Shown here one piece after another: positions 38,936 to 54,202 of a DNA stretch of 64,000 bases (position 1 is the stretch's first letter; every line of letters begins with the position of its first letter). The notes beneath the pieces are model-generated. The model saw nothing but the letters and a program-made list of their open reading frames with translations, searched no databases and was not told the DNA's origin. The stretch lies in contig CM041545.1 in NCBI GenBank assembly GCA_023238725.1, positions 16,521,501-16,585,500 of the forward strand, read 5' to 3'. Made by a program: the position numbers and the translations under genes. This stretch comes from Scortum barcoo (taxonomy: Eukaryota; Chordata; Actinopteri; Centrarchiformes; Terapontidae).

Positions 38936-41900
38936 ACTTATTATCAAATAATAAGTAAATGTGATCTCAATAATTAATTTAGGTCATATCATCCAGAATA
39001 ATATTATATGTGTATCTGTGTGCAGTAAGTTCGCTGTGTAGTCAGACTTTGCTTTTTTGTGATTAGTGACTAATACGATCTGACAGAAAATGTCACTGTA
39101 GCAACTCTTTGCCGAAGCTGTCGAGTGAAAATCTTTCATGTTTTAAATTCAGTTCAAGGATTACATGGTCTTTAATGGGATGAGTGAGACATTCACACCC
39201 TTGATTCATGAAACCATTTCAAAACCAATTTAGATAAATTCAAAAACACATGGGTCATCAAACTATAAATGACTAAAAGCAGGATTGTTGAGTACGGCTC
39301 ACGCCTCACATGACGAGTTGTCATGTAATTGCTTACACCTTCTGACAGCTGAAGACAATAAGAATGTATTTTTGAAATGATTTCTTTCTTTGGTAAAGCT
39401 GCTTTGAATGTCAAGTGCACCACATGTAGCCCACATGGGCCTGGAAAAAAAAATCCACTATGATCTGTGGAATCCTGATATGAACTGGAAGCAGCAGTGG
39501 TCATTCCTTAACACAACCGCAGGGATAATTGGTTTTTAGGAAAACATCCCTTGGTAGATTTTTAAACGTTCTGAAAGGTTCATCCCTGTGTGTGTACTCT
39601 TTGATCTGTCAGCTTGATTTCCCTGTGAAGTCTCCCAGTGTATTCGTGTGTCTGCATTAGTGTGATCCATTGAACGCATGCTCCTGGGTGGGCATGCATG
39701 TTCAGTGTGCATGTGTGTTCACGTGTGTATTTTATTCCATGACTGAAGGCCATGTGTGTAGGAGTGTGCAACAGTGACATCAAGGGCTCGCCATAGACAG
39801 GAACCTAAGGCAGTTTCATCAGCATGGCAACCAGACACGCTGCTATCTGATTAGGTTGGCATGTCTAATTTAACCTTTGAATCTGGCACGATTTATAGAA
39901 TTACAGGAATAAGAACACAACATACAGTATTTCTGTCATATTTGAAAAATTACATCCATTTATAATATTTTTTTTCTTTTTCTTCATTTCTACCTCCCTC
40001 TCTCTCTCTTTCTTGCTCTGGTTTACCAGTGAGGCTCCTGTGTCAGTTGTGTTTTAAACACCTGCTTTGAGAACAGAGATCAGTCATGTGGAAAAGCCCA
40101 ACAGAAGCCTTCAAGGGCTGTGGATCACAGGCAAAGTCAAATATTTGCGTATGGAGCGGCGGGGAGGTGCACAGAAGAAATCTTTTCATCCCTCCTCCCC
40201 AGATGAGGATTTCTGCAGCTGTCAGAATGCATCTTAGGGTTTTGGGGAATAAGTCCCAGCAGGTGACAGGGTGATACATACACCAACGAAGCTGATTACA
40301 ATATCCCTCTTTTAGGCCAAGCGGCTCACCATTGTTTTTGTCGTAAAAGGAAATATCACTGAATTTTAAGCTTCGGCTATGATATTCTTTCTGCATATCC
40401 CACTGTAAGGGATAGGAAGTAATCCAGTGATTTGCTCTGCATTCTTACAATATTTCATTTTTTTATGTCGGCATCAATTTTACATTAATGTCAACAATGC
40501 TGGTACATTTTGAGCCCGCTTCCACTTTTTCAAAAGCGGTGGGTGAAACCACAATGCAGTGTGATGGCTACAGTAAACCTTGGATTAAATCAGAAAAAGT
40601 CAAGAGCAGAATTTCAAAAGGTCAACCTGAGAGCCAAATACAGGATTTTTTGGGGGGAGAGTAGAGCTGCACTAAGTTTCATTATGATAGTGTAATGCAA
40701 GGGCCTTGTAACGATGTTTGACGATGTAAAAGCAGTACACATTAAAGATACAATAACTGAGAACCGAGTGTCACACTGCAGAGGAGTAATATGAATATTT
40801 TCAGTTCAAGACAGTACTTAAAACTGCAGAAAGTACTCATGCCTGAAGTGGGAAACTTGACGTTTTATTCATTGGTGAGTGCTAAACTTTACAATGGAGT
40901 TTTAGGTATTGACTCAGAGAGGTTGACCACAGATACCAGAAGCCAAGATGTTGCATATGTTCTGTCTCTTCTGACTGATGTCCTGAGTGACCTCAACAGA
41001 CTTGGCTCAAATAAAGGGGGAGAAACACAGAGGACTTTTGTAACCAACGAAATTACATTAGGAAGAACTTGAGAACTAATGACTAATACCATTTCCAAAT
41101 GAACAGCCAATTGAATGGGCTGCAGCAGGATTTACAAGATCACTTTATCTTATTTTTAAAAACCTCCCTGAACTTGACTAGAGGAGCTTTTGCCAAAAGA
41201 GCACTTGGGGGATTTTTCAGGAAGAGCTGCATGGATATGCTGGGAAAAGGACATCAGGACAGCTTGAAAAAAGGGTGGATGGATGCATTTTAGCCCTCAT
41301 TACCATAGTATATGTTAAATGCTGACAAACAGAAGGTATGAAAGAGAACATTCTGCATTACTACCCCATGGAGGAAGCTAATTTCGGCTGCTTGTATGTG
41401 CAGTGAGGTTCAGTATGAAACCGGGATAATTGGCTGAGTTTCTTTATGTCAGTTGCCTGCTGTCATCTCTCCTCTCTAGTATTTTTGATATCTGCCACTG
41501 GGGAGTGTCAAAGAGATGAATGCGGTGGAGATGAGAAGGGGCAGCCTCTACTTTTTAGACTGTGGAGCTATCGCTATCTCTGGCTATTTATCTGCATTTC
41601 CCTGTGGGTGACAGGGAATGTGGCTGAGCTCGGCTCTGGCTGCGCTCCGTCCTTGGAAGTGGGTGAGCAGCGGACAGGCAGGGAGTCAGACAGATGCCCT
41701 CAGCTTACCACAGATCATTAATGCATGAGGAAGATGGAGATGGGCAGTATCCTGTTCCACTGGAGAAAAGGTCACAGCCAGTGGAGACTGCAGAGGAAAG
41801 ACAACATGAGTTGTGCAGGAAGATGCAAAGGATAGAAGTAAGATAAGTATAGGGAAAAACTATGAGGAAGAATTTTTTGAAATGTGTTGAAGGTGTGTCT

Positions 41901-42685
41901 TTGCACGCTTGTGTATGGATGCATGTTTAGAATTTGACATGAGTATAGGAGATAGCAACATATGCTATTTGAATCTGAATAACATGACTTTAAAATACAT
42001 ATGTGCGAGGATGTTGCAGGAACCAACCTATTGACTTTATTCTAAACAAGACAGTTTTTTAATGAAGCTGTTGTTAATGAAACAACTCTATTCATATTCC
42101 CATTTACATGGAACAGATCCAAATCAATGATGGCAGATGGCCCCTCCACTCCAGCATTCACTACCCGATATTTCTGATGTGTTGCTGCTTCAGTGTATCC
42201 TTGTAGGTCTTCATGCAAATGTTACAAAAACAGGATGCTTTGAGCAATTCTTCTTAAAGGTGTGCATGAGAGTAGATTTTCACAGTAAAGCATCTCAACG
42301 GTGATTCACGTGGGAGAAGCAGCATGAACACACGGGGGGTTGTCCTTAAGAGTTCTCGTAAATGGCAGAATAATGGAAAAGAGACACAGAATGGCGAGGA
42401 TATTCGTTGTTAAACCAGAATACCACGAGATGCCAGACAGGGATTTATAGTTTGATGAAGCTGTATACATTTTTAAAATAACCATCGATGCTTACGTAAA
42501 AAATATATATATTTTAGCAGTTTAGGTGAGTAGTGCCCTTCCATAAAGTTAGGGGACTTGCAAGAGAAGTGAGTATTTTCTCAGACTTGATAGAAACCAT
42601 TAAGAAACTATTCCCATAGGCTGCGTCGTTCAGCAGAATGTTACAGTCCGTCACAGTTTTTTTTTAGTCAACCTCCACCTCTCCC

Positions 42686-42707
42686 CCTCCTCCTCCTCCT
42701 CCTCCTC
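42686..42707. repeat. (CCT)n trinucleotide run
   Basis: About seven CCT/CTC units in a pyrimidine-rich patch. Confidence 0.9.
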
Positions 42708-43370
42708 GTGCTCCCTGGGAGAGTGACAGTGATGAACCATTTTGTGATTGCAAACAGTTCCACACAATACACACAATATCCATTATTAAATTTTTCCAAT
42801 TTTCCCCATCTCATTTAATTTTGTAGAGATGAGCATTTTAAGGCGTTGGCGCAAATTTGTCTTGTGAGTGTGCACATTCCATACGAGATGCTGGAATCCG
42901 CTTTGTTCAAGCGTGGCTGTGTAAATGGCTGTTGTGGCTGGAAGGTCGGCATGTTGTGGCTGGCTGTGCCTGTCTCTTCGCAGCCAGCCTCTGAGTGTCC
43001 ATGGGGGGCCATAGCTTGCTTTCTGCTGCTGGACGGGAGGTAACGGGTGGGGGAGTGCAAAGGGACGGAGTGGGGAGGGCGCATACTTGCTCCTCATTGC
43101 CCCTCCATTATGTGTGGTTGACCTATTTCAGTAGTGAGCAGCAGAGGAGGGGAGAGAGCTGGGAGGGGTACAGGGCAAAATCACAGGCTGACAGAAGTCC
43201 CCTGGTGAGTGGAACTGGGTGTGTGATTCCCTAATGCAGTCACCCCCCCCACACACTCACTCAAAACACACACACATATACTGCTCTCCATCCCACCGAG
43301 TGTTTTTTTCCTCTTAACACATCCATTAACAGGTGTGAGGTCTGTGCATGGTTGTGCATGCCTTTATGTA

Positions 43371-43402
<32 letters not shown>

Positions 43403-46110
43403 CATGCATGTGAAACAAATGTAAGGGAGTTTTTGTGTTTCTTTGTCTGTCAGATGTTAGACGATGAATCATTATGGCAACATTGTGTATTCCTTATATT
43501 TTAATAGTTTCTTCTGATACATTGCCACTGATTGTCAGTGACACTGAGTCTTCTATAACTACCACATGTATGCAGATGGGTGATGTTACATCGTGTTGAT
43601 CAGGTGTTTGGTGCCACCTCAGGCCACCAACAGTGACAGCTTCTGGAGATATTCTCTCATTTGGTGTTTTCATGACAGTGGTGGAGGGAAAGAGAATAAA
43701 TGTGTCCAAAATCTGACATAGGTGGTCAACTGGGTGGAGAACTGAAGGCCATAGTTAATGACTTACAACATTTTCATACTCATCAAACACCTCTGTCTGC
43801 CCTCTAGCATTTGCATTTGTTCTGTATTTCGACTCATTTATTCAGGTCTTTCCTTTGGCCCTTGTCCTTATGTGTGAATGAGTCTTTGTGTCTGTGACCC
43901 TTGTCACATGGGGACAACTCTTAGTACAAATGTGAATGTTCCCAAGTCTTCACCGGAGGCGAGTCTCCATCTTGTTTCTTGTCTCTCTCTGCCAGTCTTA
44001 TTTGTAACAGCATACTTTAGTTTTGACTTTTTCTTTTGGTTTTTGAATACATTTTTGGAGGGTATAATTTAAACTAGTTTACAATTTTTCTCCGCAAAGA
44101 AATGAATAAGAGTGTCAGAACGGCAGCGGAATCTAATCATAAGTGGTCACTAAAGATATATTTGATATGCACTCTGGTCCCAGGTGTGAACCCCCATCAA
44201 TCTCAGTCGGATATAGAAACAGTCCGGATATTTCTGATGCTCTGATACCATGTTAGAGCAGGGCCACAGTGACAGTATCTTTGTAGGCATGCCTTCATAT
44301 CTCCTTTTCTGTACGTGTTTATTATACCACAAAGGATCAGCACAATTACTGTACATTTCTCAGTGCAGCTCTTTTCTTGAAACTCCCCTCCAATCCAGAT
44401 AACCACGCATAGGCACCGAAGGCCGGGAAGGCAGGGCTATCAGCGAGAAGCGACTATTTGGCTTAGCGAGGATGCAATCGATCATTCAAGCTGGATATGG
44501 TGTTGTGCACTGTATAAGAGCCAATGTGAATATGATACCCTATCCAATGTGTTATACCAGCTATATTGTCAATCCTCTGCAAGCCAATATTACAAGGGAA
44601 TAAAGCGGTGTGAAATGGGCTGAGACAACACCTTTTTTCGATGTTTCCGTTGAAGCCAGTATAACAAGCCTGATATGTTGATTTTCCAAATCCGGCAGAC
44701 ATACAGTATCTTGCAGTACAGGACTTGTAATTGTGCTGAGGGGAGTCTCCTCTACTAAATGAAGAACAGCTACGTGCATATGGGAGGCCCTCAGTCCTGA
44801 GTTAGCAGGGCTTCAGGAACCAAAACGAAAAAGCCATCACTGTACTGCAATTGTGCATGTACCTACTGTAGCCTATGTGCAGCAACCAGCATGTTGCAAT
44901 TCCCATGAATGCTTACAAAGCCATTTTCATTTTAGGCATAAACCCATTAAGCATCCTGGTACCCTTGAATAAACATGCAGGAAGGGGAACAGTGGTGGTA
45001 TTGAAATTCAAGGGGACAATTCTGCACCACAAACCTATTGTGAGGCAGCCAAACATGTTACAGTTTCTGCTGAATTCCTGTGCAGCCCTTCTCATTTTGA
45101 GCTCAGCAGATAAGACGCATGTAGACTAAAATATCCTTATGCAAGGGGAATGCACGTTAAGGCTCCTAGCCTATGTGACAGAACAAGTGTGCATGGATGC
45201 ATGTTTTGAATTGTGAGTGTGAGCTGAATAGCAAGTGCTCTCAGTCATGTGATTCATACGAGGTGCGTTAATTGTTTTTTTTTAATTTATGGGGAGAATA
45301 TCCCTGCAGCTAAACCAGCTTAGCCTACTAGACCTGTGCAAGTGTAATGATTCTTGCTCTTCACTGATTTGTAAGCCAGCGTCATGAAAGCATCATGATG
45401 TGTATACTGTACACTACCAAAATTGTAAGTTATCAACTGAAAAATATAAAGGGAACTCTACACGGTTCAGCTTTTACAGTAACATGATGATAGCAATCAT
45501 AACAGCTTTGTAGAAGTGCAAGAAAAAAACCCCAAACAATGAATTAGTGGTACATTTAGAGTCAAAGACCATCTGATTTGATAGGGACAGCTGTTAGAGT
45601 TTGCTGAGCAGTCTGTTGATCTGACTACCGATCATCTGGTCAGGGTGCTTGCGATGAGGAGGCTCGCTTGAAGTTACAGCACAACACTAGCCAGTGTCAT
45701 GTGTTTTTTTTTTTTTTTTGCTACAGTGATACAATTGCAACAGTGCTCTCAACATCATGTTTTCTTTCCAGAGCCCACGTCCAATGCGCTCTGCACAGTA
45801 AGTAAAGAATTAACATGTTGTACAACAGCGAGCTTGTGTAACAGTATTAAGATTTTAACAGCATTACAGCCATATCTAACACTTAAGCTGTTGGGTTCAA
45901 AGCGGCATAATAAATTGCTGGAAAAGGGGATAGAGTTTGTGTTTTGTGCACATTTGTGAGTCTGCCGTGCCGCGTTCAGTCATGTGTGTGTCTGTGTTTG
46001 TGTGCTTCAAAAGTGCGTGCGTGCATGTCATAACCCTCAGGGCCAGATATAGAGTCATGTCTATTAGCTGGCTATTGCGACTGGGGTTTTGTTTTTATTA
46101 TCATAACGGT

Positions 46111-46111
<1 letters not shown>

Positions 46112-46147
<36 letters not shown>
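46112..46147. repeat. (GT)n microsatellite
   Basis: A perfect GT run of about 18 units. A second, opposite-phase CA run lies at 46291-46312. Confidence 0.96.
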
Positions 46148-46149
<2 letters not shown>

Positions 46150-46290
46150 TTTAATATATCACCTCCTGGTCTCCCTCTACTGATCCCGGGGCTAAGATTT
46201 ATGATTCTGCATTACATCTGCCTTGTCACATTAATTCACCCATCACACACAGACACATGTACACACACATACAAACGCATATCCCCCCAA

Positions 46291-46312
46291 CACACACACA
46301 CACACACACACA
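46291..46312. repeat. (CA)n microsatellite
   Basis: A perfect CA run of 11 units, about 140 bp from the GT array at 46112-46147. Together the two could pair as an inverted repeat in the transcript. Confidence 0.95.
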
Positions 46313-47049
46313 GTTACAGTTACACCATCAAAGCCTGCATTAGGGCATACACCCATGTTTGGTGTATTACGGCATACAGTAAATCCTGATCTTCTCATTT
46401 CCCATCCCATCTGAGGTCTTTAGTTGATGGCTGCAGGTACCTTTATTCAGCTCAGCAGCGGGGCAGAAGGGGACACAGTACTAGAGAGAACATTTAAAAA
46501 AAAAAAAAAAAAGGTAGAACTTTCTTACACTGCAATTTGATCGAGATGGCGAGAATGCGTTTTAGAAGGCTGATGTGTGTATGGAGGTTGTGTATGCATT
46601 TGTTTGTGTGTGTGTGTCAGGGGAATAAGCTGGGAACCAGATTCGGTGACAGACATGGAGAATAGACTGTGCTCAGGGGACTGTGTCTCACACATTCTGA
46701 CACACTTCCAGTCTGTTGTGTCCTTCAGATAAAGTGCTGCCAGGGATTTTTGTGTGTGTGTGTGAGTGTGTGTGAGGAGAGTTGGACATTTGAGTGCTTC
46801 AGGATATATGTGTTAGGTGTGCAAGTGTGAAGTCTATATATGTTGGGGGTGGTATATACTCTTCTGCATAATGCCATTCTTGTGTTGAGAACACACCATG
46901 AATGGAAGCCCTCTTTTACAGTCGCTTGGAGTGATCGTTATCATCCGTACATCTGCGCGTTTGCTTTAGCGTGTAAAAATTTAAATAATTAATATATACT
47001 TTCTGCCTATGCTGGTGTCACTGCGTTGTGAATCAAGAAAAAAATCACT

Positions 47050-47130
47050 ACACTTAAGTAAAAGTATCAGTAACAGAATAATTATCCATTAAATTAAAAA
47101 GCCATGCAATTTTTGCCACGTATTTTGGTA
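47050..47130. repeat. Possible degraded fish repeat (AAGTAAAAGTA type)
   Basis: CACTTAAGTAAAAGTATCAG followed by ATAATTATCCATTAAATT resembles the AAGTAAAAGTA / ACTCATT wording of an abundant percomorph repeat. The match is short and the limits are not clear. Confidence 0.3.
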
Positions 47131-50100
47131 AAAGGTTCATCTGTTTAAGGCATCATAAAGAATGGCTGTTTAGACTCTAGACTGTTACATTTGGCATTAG
47201 GTCGTGATTATTGGACAAAAAAAAAAGAGTGTCTTCTTAGTTGTCAGCACAGTACTGAAGTGCAGGCACAATACAACTTTCTTCTACTCCATTAGAGTAC
47301 TTCAATGGAGTGTAAGCAATAGTATATGCTCAGAATATACACCATGGAAATTCTCAAGAAAAGCACTGTAATATAAAACTTTTTCGATGCAGCTCTCGTG
47401 TTAGAGACAGGTATACGGGTAAACCATTTTGAGGTTTTGTTTCACCATACCGTATAACGCCTCCTCTTTGATACAATTTGTCTTCCAGGAGATGTGATTT
47501 TGATGCAGGTGTCAGATGTTAAATTTCAGGAAATGTTTGTCAGGCAGTGTCTTTTTGTCAAGTTAAAAAAAACAAAAACCCCCAAAAAAATGTTAAAATA
47601 CTCTCAGATATGAATACACTTGGTGATCCATTAAAAAGACACCCTACACTTCACAATTGATTTTTATTAATTTAAGTTTATTCTGTTGGTGTGAAAATGA
47701 TGTGGTTTATTGTGTGATCTTAGTTTTTTGATGAGATGACCCTGTGTTCCTGTCCTCATCTCTGTGTGTATGTTTTGCATTCTGATCCTTTGGCCTTTCA
47801 CTGGTGGCAGAATGGGACTGCCCGCTGCTCTGGGCCAATTAGCCAAAAAAGTCAAGGCCCCCCGCATCAAGCTATTGGTCACAGTGAGGGGTCAGGGAGT
47901 GCGACACGTCTCCTCTGACAAGAACCGCTCCACTCCACAGCCCACCAGTCGGAACGGGGTAGGGTGATGGCCCTGTCTGGCTTTGGGCACCCAGGGGTGT
48001 GGCATGTGACAAGCGAATGGGCATGCCAGTTTGTGCTAAAAGGACCCGGTCATTATGACCGCAAGTGAAGTCAAGCAAGAGGCTTCTATATGCAATGGAT
48101 GCTTTAAAACTGTATCAGAGTGTTTGTGCATCAGTGAATGTGCATGTTGGGCAGGCAGTGGGTGGGCGGGGAGGCAAAGGAGCATGACACACACTCGTAT
48201 TGACACCTGTCATTGAGGACTTGAAGCATAAAGACAGCAAACATAAAACCTGCATGAAGTTAATTGGGCTTTTCTATTGGGACCGTCTGTGTTTGGAGCC
48301 CTGTTCTACCTCTGCGTTAGGTCAGACCCCCCGCTCCTTTCTTACACCCCTTTACCTCTCTTGTCTCTCCCCCGGACTCTACTCGGAGAGCGATGTCTGC
48401 GCCGCACAGCACCGCACCGTAAATTAGTCCCGGGTGGTGACATGGTGCTTGCTGGGTAATTTGGACAATGGGGCGTTTGACAGCTCACCCATCACAGCTA
48501 CAGCGCCCCAGGGAGCCACTACTCCTCCTGAGCTTTTCTCTCTCTCCTTACGCTCTCCTCTCATCCCTCGGTGCTGATGGAGTGACTCTCTAAGTAGCAG
48601 CATCATTCTCCAATCAACCACCAAAATGGCTTTTCATCCAGGAGGGAGCAAAAGGGGGGGAGGGTGGGAATATACAGTGTAGTGAGAATGTTGAAAAACC
48701 ATAACTGCTGGAGAGTGAGCAGAAAAACATTTAGAAAAAGCAGCAGCAAAACAGAGATAGCGAGATTGTGATGTATGTGAATGTGGAAAAAAAAAAAACG
48801 AGATCTCAAAATGAGGATAAACAGATAAAAGACTTTCATTGGTCATGCATTTCAAAGCTTTCAATTAATATCCACTTTAGGGATGTGCAGCTATGCCGTG
48901 TACACACAAACACATTCTGCATAAAAGACTTTTAATTTTAACCAGTTGAACAGATACTTTGGCTGTTTGTGCATATCACAAAGATCACTCACCCAAACCC
49001 AAACCCTCCAAGGTATTCTTTTACTCTGGACTGAAGAGTGTTATCCCATCATAACCAGGATTCATTATTATCTTTTAATTAAAGTGAAAATAGGATTTTT
49101 TTTAAAAAAAATCCCAAACTCATAATGTCAAAAACCTGGTCTTAAAAACTCCATATACAGTGCAGACGTGTAGTTTTTTCTTTCCTAGATGGAATTTGGC
49201 ACATTTTCTGTATTTTTTTCGCCCTGCATTTTCTCTTCCACTTCAGTTACCAGAAGAACTCTCTGACCAGTCTTTGTTTGCAAGTGAACCTTTATTTCTG
49301 GAGGGAACAGCATTCTTGCGGCAGGAAACACGGCAACATTTAGATCCGTGGTGACATAAAATCATGATAAAACTCAATTTAAACTTCTATTTTATCTGGG
49401 TTTTTTTTTTTTTTTAATCGGAGAGAGGGATTGGTTTAAAAAAAAAAAGAAAATGATGAGCCCTTAATTAGCATGATCCTTTGACCTTGCCTTTCCTGGC
49501 GCTGTGATGTGACTGGACAGACAGTGGCCAAGGCCTAGCATGACCCTGGCAACCACCAGCTGCCTCCTGCCAGAGTGCAGCCATACAGGACCAAGTGAAG
49601 GTCAGGGATAAGCACCAGAGAGAACATGTAAACACCCCCAATGAGAAAGTCTGGATGTACAGAGACAGGAAGAGAGAGATGGTGCTGGTTATCCTCTGAC
49701 GTTATTTTCATATGAGATTCTCCTCCTTTCTGTCCACTTAATAACCCAAGGTCAGCACAGGTGAGGGATGAAAAGGGGGGAAAGGAAAACACAGGGCGCA
49801 TTCATTGCGTGAATGTTTGTTTCTTAGTAGATGGATTTCTAAAGGCTTAACTCCAGGCCCACTCCTCAGTACTACCACTGCTTTTTTCTCATCTGTGTTT
49901 TTGCACTTTACTGCAGTGGGCTAGATCAATTTGTGCAGATTCATTTTTTCAATTACATCACGTACTCTGGTAAAGATAACACCCATGAATTGGGCCACTT
50001 TATAATGCCCTGATTGAATTATTCATTTGGTTTATTTGGCGGCTTTAGTGTGCATGAGCTCTCTCTCCGGATCATTGTGATTCCAGCCGGCAGCCGGATG

Positions 50101-53100
50101 ACCGTAAGCTGTGAACTGATTGGGAGGTTAATGTTAGAGCCACCTGCCTTTTACCTTTAGAGAATGTCTGCTTGTTTTTTTTTCTTGACTTCTCCTCCCC
50201 TGCAAGGTTGTGTGACGGTAGGATTCCCCAGAGATGAAACATGAGTGTGGTTAGCACGCCCCAGCAGAAAGGCTCAGATAGGACAGGGCGAGGGAGGGGT
50301 CAGCTGCCCTTAACAGTTATCAATAAATACCTGCTGCAGCCAAGCGTTAGATGGGGCCCTGCAGACAATGTGTGTAGAAACATTAGTGTATATAAAGCAC
50401 TTGGCTGGAAAGACACATTAGAGTGTAAAGAAGCCTGTGCTTAGTTTGCCTCTTCTTCTTCAGGTTTCTGAAGCTTCTGCAGGTTTTTGCTTTAAAAACA
50501 ACAGCCATACATATTGATTTAAACTACTGGGATGTATGGATCCAATACTAACAAGTATTGACTAAAGGAAGTCGTTACCATTGATTAATGTTCACTCAAT
50601 TTAATGGGTAGGTGTGCTCAAAGCACATTTATCGGTAGATCTGATTGACAGTCTATTTATCCTGCTTCAGTTGACATGACAGCTAAGTGGTTTATTATTC
50701 TGCTTGACCATTCAGCTGCAAACCACCTCTTGTCCCGTTGCTACATAGCAAAACACTGGCTAGTAAAACTCCCTGTCGTCTACATATCTAACCCAGCACT
50801 TAGTAATCTTTTTTTCCCTCTATCTGAAGCAGGAATGTATATATGAATGATGAGAAGGGTGAATGGAAAGAAAACCGAAAGGGAGAAGGCAAGAGGGAAG
50901 GGGGTGGGGATTGAAGAGGACAAATAGGAATAAAACAGGAATGAGGAGGGAGAAGATTTATGCGGGTGTTCATCCTTGTTCAGCTTGACTCTCCCCTGAT
51001 TGAAGGGAAACATTGGCCCCGCTGATACAGTGCTCTCCTTGGGACAATAAATCTGCGTGAGTACAGATAGAATAGAGGGAGCTTATCTTGCACAGTGGTG
51101 TCAGAGCCCAGCATTCAAAAGCTGTTATCGCAGACACTCACATACAATATATGATGTAAGAAATACAGCCTTACAAATACTATAAGTGTTACATTAGATC
51201 CACTATAGTACTGTATATGAAGTCTATAAAGCATACAGAAAGGGCATCCTGTGTAATACATGTGTATTTGTGGGAATGAATCTATGTGTATCAGTATCAC
51301 GTTTGTCTCTATTTGTCATTGTTAACTTCTAATTATTGCTTTGCCAGTATTAATATGTTGAAGCATCAAATGATAAATAACGGACCTTTGAAGCTGTAAT
51401 TATGCATGCAGATATGAATCACATAGCTGTATGCACTGTAAACTATTACACAACCTGTCTTGTTATGTAAGCACTTGAAGTGTTTGAAATGTGTGTTTCA
51501 CCTTGTGCCGTAGTGTTTAGCCAGGTCTTGTTTTCAGAAGTCTAATGAAGCTCCTCAGCTTCTGTGTGTTTTAATGACGAATTCTTGCAAAATCAGCTGT
51601 GCGATAAGTTGTCTATCAATCCTGTCTACTAGATATTACATTGAGATGCGGCTAATTTGCAACAACAAATACATTTTGAGAGAAACATTTACTGACAGTA
51701 GATTTCATTTGCTTTTCCTATGACATTCACCTTTTCAATCCAGTTCTCTCTCAGTCGCTATATCAGTTTTATATAGCAACTATAGCAACTAAACCACAAT
51801 TAACATTCTTCATGATTATGAGACAGGGTTGTGTGTATATATAGTAGATTCACAGGTCCAACTCCAACTCCAGTGTCAGTAAAACATGCCTTCCAGGGTG
51901 TCATCAAGGTTTCTGACAGGCGGAGGGCTGCAGAAACAGCTTCATAAGCAAGACGTAATGCTTCATATTAGGATAGATTTGAATAATTGGTTCCCCTGTG
52001 ACGTGGATGGGGGGGAACTGTCTCTGAGACAACATGTATGAGCCGATATTGCTGGTGACACAGTACGCAATAATCTTGTGTGTGCTCTGCCTTGCAGTGT
52101 TATTTTTGCTCACTCAAGAGAAATCTACAGAAATCTCTGCAGGTCTTGGCAAATTTTCCAGAGCCTCTTTCATGGAAAATCGACTTTGGCTCCTGTTTAC
52201 TTATGATGTCAACATGTAAAATTACCTTCGAATTTATGGTCTGAAGTGCATTTGTTAAAAGGCAATAAGAGGAGCGGCTGAAGGCCCAGGACGAAGTCAT
52301 CGGAGCCTGGACAATGACTCGATGTCTAATGTGTTGTGGATATTCTGTCATCAGTTTTCACTGTTCTCAGCACAATAGACCTCATTAATGTGACTAAGGT
52401 ATTGATGGCCCAGTAATAGTGGGATACTGATTGCAGAGGTGAGGTGTAATAATGCTTCAGGGGGTATAACTGTAGCTCATTTCTAAGTATACTTGAACTG
52501 CATTTGCTGGATGGTTCTATATATAGTCAGCCAGTGCTCATTTCTAATGGAAACTATTGATGCAGGCTTGTCATTATGCCCCTGTTTGTGATTCAGTGAG
52601 ACGATGGTCACCCAGACAACGTTAAAATAGGAAAATACTGCCAATACAAACTTGTAGAAGAACTGAAGAGCATTGGAAACTTGGACTTCGGCTAATTGGA
52701 CAGGTCATTCGGGTCTTGGCAAACTGTTTACCGCACACCGAATGGACCAAACAGCTACAGGGCACATAGTACATTTGATGTGAATTTCTGTGCGTTAGTG
52801 TCTGGTGTGGGTGTTTTGCACTTCTCCATGCAACAGTTTATTTATGTAACCCAGATACCAGATACTCCTTTTTTTTTTTAAGCTCAAGATGTGTCTCTTT
52901 GTGCGCATTTCTTTTAGATCTCGGTTTATGTCTTATCTCTGAGACTGTGCTTTAATGTGTAGCTGTGCCAGTGTTATGGGTTGACTTGGATCTGCTCGTG
53001 TCCAAAATGTAATCATCTCTTAATATTACTCCACTCCCACTGCTGTTGGAGTCAACTCAAGCCAAAGAGGGGCTCGCTGCCAGGACCCTCTCATCCCTCT

Positions 53101-54158
53101 CTTTACTCCCACTTGCTAAGCCTGGATTAATTTGATTAATTTTTTTTTTACGTCCTTAAATTGTTTTTGTCAAACCAATTTGCCCTTTACCTGATGAATC
53201 CATTGACAATGCAAGGACGCAAATTTCATTTATTCATTTATCAGCTTTATTTTGAGGGCAATATGCAGCTCATTCATCTTCCAAAACTTTTTGTAGTGGG
53301 GATGTGGAACTGATATAAAATTCAACTAATATTCAATTTGAGTCTTGAAATATTCACTAATAAGACTTACAGTATGAATTAGGAAAACTCACCCAATTAC
53401 AGAGCAAAATACAATTTGAATAAAAGCGCTGCGAGGACATATTTCATTAAATTTTAAACACTCAATATGGAGGCAATTTAGAAAATTTCTGATTAAAATC
53501 AAGGCACAGGATTATGAGTGCTTGGAAAAATCCATATTGCATATCCAACAATGAAAGCATGCCATATTAATGCTCCTATTAAAGGGATATGACACTAAAA
53601 AGAGTATTTCACAATGCATATTTGATCTGTAGAGGCAGAGTATGGTAATATGTTCTGCACTTGTTGAGTATTAGGTTTGTGATCACACACACACCATAGC
53701 TGTGTGTATCCACAAAGGCTGCATCGTCGTGATCATGGAGATGCCAAAACCCTGAAAACTATTTTATCATGAAGTGTCTTCTTATTACATATGAATGGAG
53801 GCAGCGGGAGGGGGAGCTAGAAAAAAGTCATGTTTCACTTTGAGCTTCTTGTTGCTCTCGGTTCATCGTGGAGGGAGGAGGGAGATGCTGCGATGCTGGG
53901 TGTTGTGTTTTGTGTGTGGAGGGAGAGCAGGGGCAGCCTGATTGGTAAGAAGAGTCAGGGTCTTTCATTTTGTCATGTGGCGTCTTCTTTTTTTTTTTTT
54001 TTCATTTCTGGACTGATTTTTCACTGGAGGGCTAGTTCCATTCACTTGAATTTATTAGTTCTCGCACTGAGGAAGTTGATGAATTCGAATATCTGTGAGC
54101 AAGTTTGTGTGTGCCTCTGTGCGCATTAATGCTTGCGCGCATCTGTGTGTCCATGCAC

Positions 54159-54161
<3 letters not shown>

Positions 54162-54199
<38 letters not shown>
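54162..54199. repeat. (GT)n microsatellite
   Basis: A perfect TG run of about 19 units about 2 kb upstream of exon 2. Confidence 0.96.

Positions 54200-54202
<3 letters not shown>

Noticed and set aside
39961..40030. Strong splice-acceptor-like CT tract and CCAG at 40029, and a similar one ending at 35660
   Set aside because: No donor or conserved frame follows either. Isolated pyrimidine-AG signals are frequent in a CT-rich 56-kb intron.
44150..44780. Three overlapping open frames on the - strand
   Set aside because: The predicted peptides have no domains, do not resemble any transposase or reverse transcriptase I know, and there is no splice or start context linking them.
47764..47967. 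Basic 67-codon frame (LAKKVKAPRIKLLVTVRG) preceded by GGTGGCAG
   Set aside because: It looks like a possible exon at first, but the acceptor lacks a good pyrimidine tract, no clear donor follows in frame, and no family is recognisable.
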